Source: Candidatus Cloacimonadota bacterium (GTDB taxonomy: Bacteria; Cloacimonadota; Cloacimonadia; Cloacimonadales; JAFGVF01). Taken from it: a DNA stretch of 6,562 nt. Made by a program: the position numbers and the translations under genes. Below the pieces are notes generated by a model. That model ran no database searches. It was not told where the DNA came from and saw only the letters and a list, made by a program, of their open reading frames with translations. Shown piece by piece: positions 1 through 6,499 of this stretch. The stretch spans positions 1-6,562 of the forward strand of contig JAFGVF010000001.1 in NCBI GenBank assembly GCA_016938155.1, written 5' to 3'. The stretch's first letter is position 1; the number at the start of each line of letters is the position of its first letter.

Positions 1-758
1 AGAGTTATCATCATTACATCCAGATCATTGAAGTCAATCATCGATTCCAAAACATTCATTGCTTCTGCCTTTTCTCTTCTTCCAATGGCATTCTGCAAAT
101 CAAACACACTACTTTCATTTGTAACTGCGATGCAGCTTTCAACCTGTTTACGATTTATGGTTTTAGCATTGCCGATATACAGCGAGAGTTTCTCTATCTC
201 ATTATTAGCAGTAAAATAATCCAGTTTGAGATGCGAAGAAAGATATGCTAAGGCAGAGCTTTCTATGCTAATGCCTCTATCTCTCAATTCCTCTTTTATC
301 CAGCGAGAAAGTGCTTCTGCATTATACGGTGAACGACATTGAATCACAGGTCCTGCATCTATAAACGCTTTATAAAGTTTAGTTCTTGCATCCAACTTCT
401 CAGCAACTACAATCAGAATTGTTGTTTCTGATGGATTTGTGAGATAAGGAAGAACAGTATCCTGATCTGACTGCTTCAGCAAATCGAAGTCACGCACGAT
501 AACAATTCTGTAATCCGAAATGAAAGGCATAGAATCTGCATTTTCAACTATCTCACTGCCTGATACTTCATCACCATAGAGTGTTACGAAATCAAACTCT
601 CTACCTTCTACAGCTAAAAATCTCTTTGTCAGAGAAGATAAAATCCGCTCTTTCAGATAGCTTTCATCCCCTAATATTAAGTAAACAAGTTCCCGCTTTG
701 AATTTGCTAATGTCTTGAGGAACTCATAATGCTGAACTGCTGCTTTCTTTTCTACCAT
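1..758 (-). CDS. holA: DNA polymerase III delta subunit, HolA (partial, C-terminus off the left edge)
   Basis: Reading the minus strand from the ATG at 758-756 gives 252 uninterrupted codons that leave the window at base 1. The family is usually about 330-345 residues, so roughly the last quarter is missing. Delta opens the beta sliding clamp within the clamp-loader complex of the replicative polymerase. Visible hallmarks are the N-terminal LVYLILGDESYLKERIL block (about residues 24-40), the MPFISDYRIVIVRDFDLL block (about 77-94), LPYL followed by ILIVVAEKLDARTKLYKAF (about 103-132), and the helical-domain NNEIEKLSLYIG block (about 185-196), followed by the VFDLQNAIG segment. The start overlaps the uppP stop by one base (TAATG), which implies translational coupling. 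Its own Shine-Dalgarno is weak (AGG inside the uppP end). There is no frameshift in the visible part. Assignment rests on recognised motif order, not on a database search. Confidence 0.9.
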   Translation of the reverse strand, partial: MVEKKAAVQHYEFLKTLANSKRELVYLILGDESYLKERILSSLTKRFLAVEGREFDFVTLYGDEVSGSEIVENADSMPFISDYRIVIVRDFDLLKQSDQDTVLPYLTNPSETTILIVVAEKLDARTKLYKAFIDAGPVIQCRSPYNAEALSRWIKEELRDRGISIESSALAYLSSHLKLDYFTANNEIEKLSLYIGNAKTINRKQVESCIAVTNESSVFDLQNAIGRREKAEAMNVLESMIDFNDLDVMMIT

Positions 759-1570
759 TAATAACCTGCTAAAAGAAGAATAATCGAAGTAATGGAGACA
801 ATCCAGCAATAAAATGCAAAGTATTTCAATTTCCTGTTCCGGATAATTTTTAGTAGAGCCGCAATAACAAGATAGCCGGACACGAATGCACCCATTCCAC
901 CAATGGCATAGCTAATAAGCATGCTCTTGTCTAAAGCTCTGAAAGCATCCAGATTTAGTACAGCAGCCCCCAATATTGCAGGTATGCTGAGCAGAAAAGA
1001 ATAACGAGCAGCTTCTGAACGCTTTACACCAGTAAATAACGAAACACTTATGGTTGTACCTGAACGGGATATACCCGGCAGAATGGCAAATGATTGCCCG
1101 AGTCCTATTATGAAAGCTCTCCAAACACCCATATCGGCTGAATGAACTCTCTCTAAACGAATCGTGTCTGAAAGATATATTATCAAACCGGTGATACTGA
1201 GCATAATTGCTACAAGGATGGGGTTTTGAAACAGTTTTTCAAAGAAATCACGAAAAAGAAAACCGATTACACCCGTAACAATAGTACTCACAATCATATA
1301 GAAAACTATCTTTCTGTTATTAATCTGATCTTCCGGGTATTTCGGATTTTTTATTGGCAGAATTGATGTAATCAACCCGACTATATCTTTTCTGAAAAAG
1401 ATTATCACAGCTAAAAGTGAGCCTAAATGCAGAAATACTTCAAAAGATGTATCGCTTGTTTGAACTTTCAGGAAATGTTCACTCAGGACTAAATGTCCTG
1501 AACTGGAAATGGGAAGGAATTCGGTTAAACCTTGGATTATACCCAAAACAAGTGACTTTAAGATATGCAT
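758..1570 (-). CDS. uppP: Undecaprenyl-diphosphatase (UppP/BacA family)
   Basis: This is an integral inner-membrane enzyme that dephosphorylates undecaprenyl diphosphate to the monophosphate carrier lipid used for peptidoglycan and surface-polysaccharide export. Overexpression of the family gives bacitracin resistance. The 270 residues match the usual length. Family signatures are intact. The (E/Q)xxxE motif is Q13-E17 within QGLTEFLPISSSGHL, with S23 and H26 at the positions of the E. coli catalytic-site Ser27 and His30. The second signature, PGISRSGTT, is at 165-173, with R169 equivalent to the conserved Arg174. About eight hydrophobic segments are visible. A strong AAAGGAG ribosome site sits directly before the ATG and overlaps the stop of the upstream deacetylase-like gene (9-nt gap). 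Its own stop overlaps the holA start. It is probably transcribed as the middle gene of a three-gene operon. Confidence 0.96.
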   Translation of the reverse strand: MHILKSLVLGIIQGLTEFLPISSSGHLVLSEHFLKVQTSDTSFEVFLHLGSLLAVIIFFRKDIVGLITSILPIKNPKYPEDQINNRKIVFYMIVSTIVTGVIGFLFRDFFEKLFQNPILVAIMLSITGLIIYLSDTIRLERVHSADMGVWRAFIIGLGQSFAILPGISRSGTTISVSLFTGVKRSEAARYSFLLSIPAILGAAVLNLDAFRALDKSMLISYAIGGMGAFVSGYLVIAALLKIIRNRKLKYFAFYCWIVSITSIILLLAGY

Positions 1571-1579
1571 ATAACTCCT

Positions 1580-2884
1580 TTATAACTTCGGTATTTGAAG
1601 CGTTCTCAGTTCCGTTAAACGATAAAGTGGGAATCCGTTTGACTCTGCAAGCTTGATAAATGAATTAAGATTGTTTAACTCCTCAAGAGACTTACAGTTG
1701 TACTCATATATGATAAATTTTGCATCACACCTACCCAATGCATCAATGACTTTAATCATCTGGTCGGGATTAGATATTTTGCCATTCAGAACCTTATCTT
1801 TTTTAAAGTATAAGATATTCTTTTCAGCAGCCACTTTCTCACTACAACTCTTATCTGTAGTAACGCTGTCATAAAAGAACATATCGTTTTCACCGAGAAA
1901 GTCAATAACAGGCTCCATAACCTCTCTTTTTGCAGTGGCATGACTTCCCATATAGTTAGTTGCTCCGCTGCTTCCGGGAAGAATTGTAGAGAATTGTTTC
2001 ATTCTGGCAGCTATCTTTTTTGATGAGTCGCTAACTAAAATAGAGTTCTTTCCGGCTTTTAAAGGGTATTGCCCGATTGGCTCCATCGACAATCTCATAA
2101 TGCATGAGAATCCGGCTTCTTTTACTCTTTTAAAATGCTCTGAGGCATTTTTCTTATCGGGTAAAAACGCAGGGTGAAGATTGGAAGACATCTTCAATAA
2201 CTTATCTGTCATTGCTTCCGTAGTATTGTTATCAAAGTTCACAACAATTGCTATTTTTGTTTTATGTATTTGGTTTGTGTCTTTGTATAGAATCAGGGAA
2301 TATGAATTGATGAATCCGACTTTGCTAAAAATCAGCTTCTGAGCATTTATTTTCATTTTTTTCCGGTAAAAATAAGTTTCTACACCCTCATCCATTACGA
2401 AACCTTCCTTCTCCATACGCCCTTTGAAATACATATTGCAGAAATACAGGTCTTCATTTTGGTCGGGTATCGGGATAAAGAATTTAACTTCCTTACCTGC
2501 CTTCTCCATCTTTATCTTATTGACTTCAATCGAGATTCCATCCGATAAGCTTTTTATTCTCTCCAACACAAGTTCTTCCTCGGAAGGCTGAGGTTTAATC
2601 TTTTCCTTATCAGTTGTGGATGAAACTTCTTTTTTTGAAACTACGGTATTCTCTCTTTTTTCGTGAGTTTTGGGAGGCGTTACTGGTGCTTGTACTTTAT
2701 TTGCAACAGGTTGTTCTACATGTTCAGGCTTTTTATTGATCACGGCAAATATGAGATAAAACAAGAGGGCAACAATAATTGCCATTCCGGTAAGGTTTAC
2801 CCAGAAAGAAGTAGTGCTTTGAGCCTTTTTCTTCTTAGGTTTAGTCGATTTAACAGGTGCTTTTTTTCTTTTTTTAGTCGGCAT
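1580..2884 (-). CDS. Membrane-anchored divergent polysaccharide deacetylase-like protein (YibQ-type, apparently degenerate active site)
   Basis: The 434-residue protein has a very Lys-rich cytoplasmic tail (residues 3-20), one transmembrane helix (about 28-49), a Pro/Lys/Glu-rich linker (about 51-103), an unrecognised alpha/beta region (about 105-205), and a C-terminal domain (about 208-430) matching the divergent polysaccharide deacetylase (YibQ) fold. Anchoring landmarks are IAIVVNFD, RLSMEP, TNYMGSHAT...M, FFYDSVT...S...AA and IIYEYN. From recalled E. coli YibQ, the equivalent blocks are IAIVIDDFG, HLPM, NNHMGS, FLDSVT and IGHPHP. The Asp-Asp pair is therefore N216-F217 here, and the His residues are R264, Y311 and E394, while D339-S340 remain. 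Topology predicts a periplasmic C-terminal domain. Its position just before uppP suggests an envelope role. The start is supported by GAGAAG six to seven bases upstream of the ATG. Substrate and activity are unknown, and it may be a binding or regulatory pseudoenzyme. Confidence 0.78.
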   Translation of the reverse strand: MPTKKRKKAPVKSTKPKKKKAQSTTSFWVNLTGMAIIVALLFYLIFAVINKKPEHVEQPVANKVQAPVTPPKTHEKRENTVVSKKEVSSTTDKEKIKPQPSEEELVLERIKSLSDGISIEVNKIKMEKAGKEVKFFIPIPDQNEDLYFCNMYFKGRMEKEGFVMDEGVETYFYRKKMKINAQKLIFSKVGFINSYSLILYKDTNQIHKTKIAIVVNFDNNTTEAMTDKLLKMSSNLHPAFLPDKKNASEHFKRVKEAGFSCIMRLSMEPIGQYPLKAGKNSILVSDSSKKIAARMKQFSTILPGSSGATNYMGSHATAKREVMEPVIDFLGENDMFFYDSVTTDKSCSEKVAAEKNILYFKKDKVLNGKISNPDQMIKVIDALGRCDAKFIIYEYNCKSLEELNNLNSFIKLAESNGFPLYRLTELRTLQIPKL

Positions 2885-2912
2885 TTTTCTTCTCAGTTTT
2901 TAAATGATAGGT

Positions 2913-2941
2913 AACGATAATAAGGTTAATCTGGAAGTCAA
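2913..2941 (-). promoter_or_regulatory. Candidate promoter for the deacetylase-like/uppP/holA operon
   Basis: On the minus strand, TTGACT (2941-2936) lies 16 nt from TATCGT (2919-2914). These are five-of-six and four-of-six matches to sigma70-type -35 and -10 boxes, about 30 nt upstream of the ATG at 2884. The -10 match is weak in an AT-rich region, so this is tentative. No other start point for this operon is evident before the divergent gene. Confidence 0.3.
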
Positions 2942-3091
2942 GCGATAATGCTCATGATTTCTTCGCTACAGTGAAGTAATTGCACAAATCTCCTGCAATA
3001 CTCAAAAAAAACTCTAAGATATTGCCAAGATAGTTGATTGTAAGCAAACATTATCGATTTGTTATAATTTGCTGTGGTAAACAAAAAGTAT

Positions 3092-3119
3092 TTGACAACT
3101 ATCAAGTGTTTGGGATAAT
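3092..3119 (+). promoter_or_regulatory. Strong sigma70-like promoter of the UGA-containing surface-protein gene
   Basis: A perfect TTGACA (3092-3097) is separated by 16 nt from GATAAT (3114-3119), which is preceded by TGG, giving an extended -10 arrangement (TGnGATAAT). Transcription would start near 3126, leaving a 5' leader of about 35 nt that carries the ribosome site at 3148-3154. A second TATAAT at 3063-3068 lacks a convincing -35. The promoter fits the start at 3161 and puts the in-frame TGA about 135 nt into the mRNA. Confidence 0.65.
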
Positions 3120-3147
3120 TCCTTCAGCTTTGAAAAACCAAAATAAA

Positions 3148-3154
3148 GAAGGAG
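3148..3154 (+). promoter_or_regulatory. Ribosome binding site fixing the start at 3161
   Basis: GAAGGAG ends six bases before ATG 3161. This is the best Shine-Dalgarno on the plus strand of the window. The ATG starts a textbook signal peptide in the same frame as the long downstream reading frame. By contrast, the TTG at 3329, where a conventional caller would start, has no such site. This is key evidence that translation enters upstream of the in-frame TGA. Confidence 0.85.
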
Positions 3155-3160
3155 CTAGTT

Positions 3161-5029
3161 ATGAAAAGAGGATTATTTCTATTAACTTTTGTGCTTCTTG
3201 CTCTCTCCGCTTTAGCTGTACAGATCAACATCGTTGGTGAAGTATTCACCGAGTCCTGGTGAGGATACTGTCCAAGAGCGAGAGCAGGTCTGCTCACACT
3301 TTACACTAACCACCCTAATGTTGTTCCGTTGATTTGGCAGGGAGATACTGCTAATGCATCCCCAAATTATTCTGCCCGTAGAGGTTTAGTTGGTTCCAGT
3401 AGCCAAGGAATCCCACAGACCGCATTTCAAGGAGTAGAACTTGAAGTAGGTGCTGCTACTACTGCTTATCAGACTCAGTTCTTACCTATCTATAATGATA
3501 TGATTAACGACCCGAGTCCTGCAGAAGTAAGCGGATTCTTTATCCCTTCTGCAAATGGATACACTTTAATCGCAAATGTCGCTTTAGAAGCTGATTTAGA
3601 TTACGCTAACAACAAAGTTGTCTTTATTATAACAAGAGAACAATCCACTGAATATTTCTGCAGTGTTGTTGCATACGGTGATATGCCCTTGCCTATCAGC
3701 ACCGCCGGACAATCAGGCTCTTACAGCATGGAATTGGCAGTTAACTCTGCCTGGGATCCGGCAACTCTGAAAGGTATCGTAATGATACAGTCTTTCGATA
3801 ATGCCTATCCTTACATTTATCAAGCTGCCGAATGTGGATCATCACCCGTTACTACAACTGGAGTTAACTTCGGTGATGCATTTATTGGTGGAGTTTTTGA
3901 AAACGCTTTCTCTGTTATCAATATCGATTCATCTACTGCACAATTCAATGTTACTATAACGGGTGCAGGCTTCATGCTTTTAGGACCTTCAATGTTTACT
4001 ATGCAGCCCGGTGAACAGCAAGATTTCACTGTTACTTTCACACCCACAGTAGAGCAAACCTATAACGGAAATGTGAATGTTACATCCAACATTGCCGGAT
4101 TTGAAAGCATTGATATTCCATTAACAGGATATGGTTTTGTTGACCAGGCACCCATTGTCGATATGGTCTCCCTAACCGGTATTGCCATGCAAAACGAGTT
4201 CATCACAGCCAGTTACAACTATTATGACTTAGACGGTGATACGGAAGGTCCAACAGTTGTTCAATGGTGGAAGTCTATGGATGGAACAAACTGGGAAGAA
4301 TTTACACATAACAGCAATGACCCGATGGTTATGCAAATCACAGCCGATTATATCGGTTACATGATTAAATTCTCAGTTCTTCCTTATGATGAACACGGAA
4401 TGCCCGGCGATATGGTTGAATCAAATGCTACCGACATCGTTATCCCTCTCCAAGCTCCCTGGGGTTTGACCTATGATGTGGTTAACGATAATGACATTAT
4501 CCTGCACTGGGAGAACCCATTAACAGACGATCGTTCTCTGTTTGGATATCGTTTGTTCAGAAACGGAGCTTCCTATGCAACAATCCCAAGTGCGAACACT
4601 CTGACATATACAGATGTTAATCTTGCTGACGGTACTTATGAATACTATGTAAGTGCTATTTATAATAATCCGTTAACAACTTCTTCACCTTCAAACAGCG
4701 TTTTCGTAACTGTTGAGAATGGAACTGTCGGGAATGATGAGAATGTAGCAGACATCAGCTCTTCTCTTTCCAACGCTCCTAATCCTTTCAGTGCTGTTTC
4801 TAATATCAGCTTCTCCCTCAAAGCTAAAGAGCAGGTTAAGGTAGAAGTTTATAATCTGAAGGGTCAGTTAATCAACACTCTCGTTGATGAAGTTCTTAAC
4901 CAGGGTGGACATTCCATTGCCTGGAACGGAACCGACTCAAACAACAGACAAGTACCTAACGGTGTTTATTTCTATAGAGTAACAACTCCAAACTTCGCAA
5001 GAAGTATGAAGACTATTTACATGAAATAA
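3161..5029 (+). CDS. Exported Omp28-like thioredoxin-fold protein with in-frame UGA (probable selenocysteine, UxxC) and C-terminal sorting domain
   Basis: With the TGA at 3260-3262 read through, the protein is 622 residues. Residues 1-19 form a signal peptide (MKRG, hydrophobic core, ALA|VQ cleavage). Residues about 22-225 resemble Omp28-type thioredoxin-like proteins. They contain the EVFTESW-(UGA34)-GYCPRARAGLLTLY active site with C37 retained as partner, the expected GIPQTAF cis-proline loop (P85), and a terminal ...VMIQSFDNAYPYIYQAA strand-helix. Then follow an ASH/choice-of-anchor-like beta domain (about 230-326), an Ig-like domain (about 328-430), a fibronectin III-like domain (about 431-518), and a FlgD-like/type A secretion sorting domain (NAPNPF 538-543, YNLKGQ 564-569, NGVYFYR near 600, ending KTIYMK). 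The inferred role is a surface-exposed or secreted thiol/selenol redox protein. Alternatives are a nonsense mutation of a Cys codon or a sequencing error. The hairpin at 3275-3302 and the otherwise intact frame argue for recoding. The gene is probably monocistronic, given its own promoter and terminator. Confidence 0.85.
3260..3262 (+). other. In-frame TGA, proposed selenocysteine codon (residue 34)
   Basis: The TGA lies exactly 33 codons after ATG 3161, in the frame that continues unbroken to the TAA at 5027-5029. It replaces the first Cys of the CxxC motif in the W-C-G-Y-C-P context typical of this fold. All four genes whose ends are visible stop with TAA, and TGA is not otherwise used as sense in them. 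A local recoding event is therefore favoured over an altered genetic code. Confidence 0.78.
3275..3302 (+). promoter_or_regulatory. SECIS-like hairpin immediately downstream of the in-frame TGA
   Basis: The upper stem is GAGC (3282-3285) pairing with GCTC (3292-3295) around the six-base loop AGGTCT (3286-3291). It is extended through an A-A mismatch, a G-C pair (3280-3297), a C-A mismatch and a four-pair lower helix (3275-3278 with 3299-3302, one G-U). The loop begins 23 nt after the TGA. Bacterial SECIS elements lie within the coding region a few tens of bases after UGA and have a G early in a short apical loop. The E. coli fdhF element, as I recall it, has the same AGGUCU loop closed by C-G and G-C pairs. 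The bulged U of the fdhF stem is not reproduced. The hairpin must also encode RAGLL. Confidence 0.72.
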
Positions 5030-5046
5030 AGCTTAACTTAAATATT

Positions 5047-5081
5047 GAAAGCCCTGTTTTTTACCGCAGGGCTTTCTTTGT
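5047..5081 (+). terminator. Intrinsic terminator of the surface-protein gene
   Basis: A perfect ten-base-pair stem, GAAAGCCCTG (5047-5056) with CAGGGCTTTC (5067-5076), encloses a ten-base loop (TTTTTTACCG) and is followed by TTTGT. It begins 17 nt after the TAA at 5027-5029. The U-tract is short, so termination may be partial. This matters because the permease ATG follows only 12 nt downstream. Confidence 0.85.
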
Positions 5082-5087
5082 ATCAAA

Positions 5088-6497
5088 ATGACTGATATAA
5101 TAATTGTACTTACGGTTTACCTCGCTATCATCGGCTCCATTATTTTTGGAAAAGATTTCAAGCTTAAGACATGGACAAGTCCGCGGTTGGTAGTTGCTCC
5201 TCTTTTAGGGATAATTCTCATAATTCTCTTAACAGCTATGAAATGGATTGATTTAGTTGAAGTAATCCGACTTAAGGCGGGATTGGTTGTCCTTATTCTC
5301 TCCTTTGCATATCTGGCAAACTCGCTTGATGAGAGCGGATTCTTCGAATACATTGCCTTGAGAATCGTCAATTCAGCTCATGGCAGTGGAAAGCATCTAT
5401 TCATCTTCTTCTTCCTTATGACAAGTGTTCTTACCTATTTTACTTCCAACGATGTGATTATTCTCTCAATCACTCCCATTTTACTTTATGTAGGTAAAAA
5501 TGCAGGTATCAGGGATATGGTTCCTTATCTGATGGCTCAATTTATTGCAGCCAATACTCTCAGTATGGGTTTATATATCGGTTCACCAACCAATATTGTT
5601 CTCGGTGATGCCCTTGGGTTAAATTTCTTTACTTTCTTTCATTCTATGCTGTTGCCTTCAATAACAGCCACCATAGTAACTTTGGGGGTTCTGTATTATC
5701 TATTTTACACGAAAAGATTCTTAGGGCATGGTATTCAGGAGAGTTATACCTGTTTTGCGAAATTCCCGCCATTTACTTTCGAAATGCTTATGAAAGCTAC
5801 TTGGTTTATTCTATGCCTCATGACCCTTGCCTTCAACGAAAGCTTGAACCTGCCTTTATGGCAGATTTCGCTTGGATTTGCTCTTCTCATTTTAAGTCTG
5901 GATTTAATCGTCTTCAGTAGAAGATGGGGTATTATCCGGGCGGATGATTATAGAAAATGGTATGATACTTTGATTTTCAAGTGTAAAGGTCACATTATCG
6001 GACATTTGCACGGACGAATGCCTTATACGATTGTTCCCTTTGTTTTCGGCTTCTTTTTCTTTGTTCAGGCGATGTCCCGCTTCGGGATAAGCAGTTATAT
6101 AGCAAATCACCTGTTTGGATTAGTCGCAGATAAAGGTATCGTACCGGCAACTCTCTTCTACGGCTTGGTCTCTTCCCTCTTTGTGAACCTGATGAATGAT
6201 ATTCCGGCAACAGTCTTTCTCTCTGATGTCTTACAAAATGCTGCCTTCAAGTCCGATTCCATCCGAAGAGCTGCTATCCTCGCCACTGCCGTGGGTGTGA
6301 ATGTCGGCTGTTACATTACCTATATCGGTGCACTTGCCGGCATTATGTGGTTCAAACTGATTGAGAACCAGAAGATGAGAGGCAGGATTGATGCCATAAC
6401 CCCCACTAAAAAGGAGTTCTTTTTGATTGGGATAATTGTAGCTCCGCTTGTTATATTATCAGCCTGTGTAGTAATTATTCTTCAGATTTGGAAATAA
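5088..6497 (+). CDS. ArsB/NhaD-type ion-transporter superfamily permease
   Basis: The 469-residue protein has about a dozen hydrophobic segments and the two-fold repeat expected of ArsB/NhaD (IT superfamily) carriers. Repeat one contains LDESGFFEYIALR (80-92), the re-entrant TSND motif (119-122) and GSPTN (165-169). Repeat two has the matching LMNDIPAT (368-375) and the CYITYIGALAGIMW helix (408-421). Such proteins move anions or antiport Na+ (arsenite, Na+/H+, dicarboxylates). The substrate cannot be read from sequence, and no arsR, arsC or arsA neighbour is in view, so an arsenite function should not be assumed. ATG 5088 is the only reasonable start: TGA lies in frame at 5046-5048 with no start codon between, and a later start would remove helix one. 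There is no recognisable Shine-Dalgarno. Transcription probably depends on read-through of the terminator hairpin or an unrecognised promoter. Confidence 0.88.
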   Translation: MTDIIIVLTVYLAIIGSIIFGKDFKLKTWTSPRLVVAPLLGIILIILLTAMKWIDLVEVIRLKAGLVVLILSFAYLANSLDESGFFEYIALRIVNSAHGSGKHLFIFFFLMTSVLTYFTSNDVIILSITPILLYVGKNAGIRDMVPYLMAQFIAANTLSMGLYIGSPTNIVLGDALGLNFFTFFHSMLLPSITATIVTLGVLYYLFYTKRFLGHGIQESYTCFAKFPPFTFEMLMKATWFILCLMTLAFNESLNLPLWQISLGFALLILSLDLIVFSRRWGIIRADDYRKWYDTLIFKCKGHIIGHLHGRMPYTIVPFVFGFFFFVQAMSRFGISSYIANHLFGLVADKGIVPATLFYGLVSSLFVNLMNDIPATVFLSDVLQNAAFKSDSIRRAAILATAVGVNVGCYITYIGALAGIMWFKLIENQKMRGRIDAITPTKKEFFLIGIIVAPLVILSACVVIILQIWK

Positions 6498-6499
6498 GT

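Noticed and set aside
28..219. Plus-strand reading frame opposite holA
   Set aside because: It is a shadow of the minus-strand holA coding sequence, with no ribosome site or recognisable product.
3063..3068. Perfect TATAAT as the main promoter of the surface-protein gene
   Set aside because: No acceptable -35 lies 16-18 nt upstream (TTGATT is 23 nt and TTGTAA 19 nt away). The TTGACA/extended -10 pair at 3092-3119 is much better placed.
3034..3240. Plus-strand 68-codon reading frame across the promoter and signal-peptide region
   Set aside because: It starts upstream of the promoter, is out of frame with the real gene, has no ribosome site, and its predicted product resembles no protein I know.
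3260..3262. UGA decoded as Gly or Trp by an alternative genetic code
   Set aside because: TGG is used normally for Trp, including the codon just before this TGA. All four visible gene ends are TAA, and TGA does not occur as sense elsewhere in the long genes. A recoded genome would show many.
3161..3262. Gene broken by a nonsense mutation (pseudogene) at the TGA
   Set aside because: It cannot be fully excluded from one sequence. However, the rest of the frame is intact, the TGA falls precisely at a redox Cys position, and a SECIS-like hairpin follows. A random stop would not be expected to meet all three conditions.
3329..5029. CDS starting at TTG 3329 as a conventional gene model
   Set aside because: It has no ribosome site and no signal peptide despite secreted-type domains, and it would start inside the thioredoxin-like domain just after its active site.
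5088..6497. Confident arsB (arsenite efflux) assignment
   Set aside because: The superfamily motifs are shared by ArsB, NhaD and other carriers, and no arsenic-resistance genes are nearby. Only the family-level call is supported.
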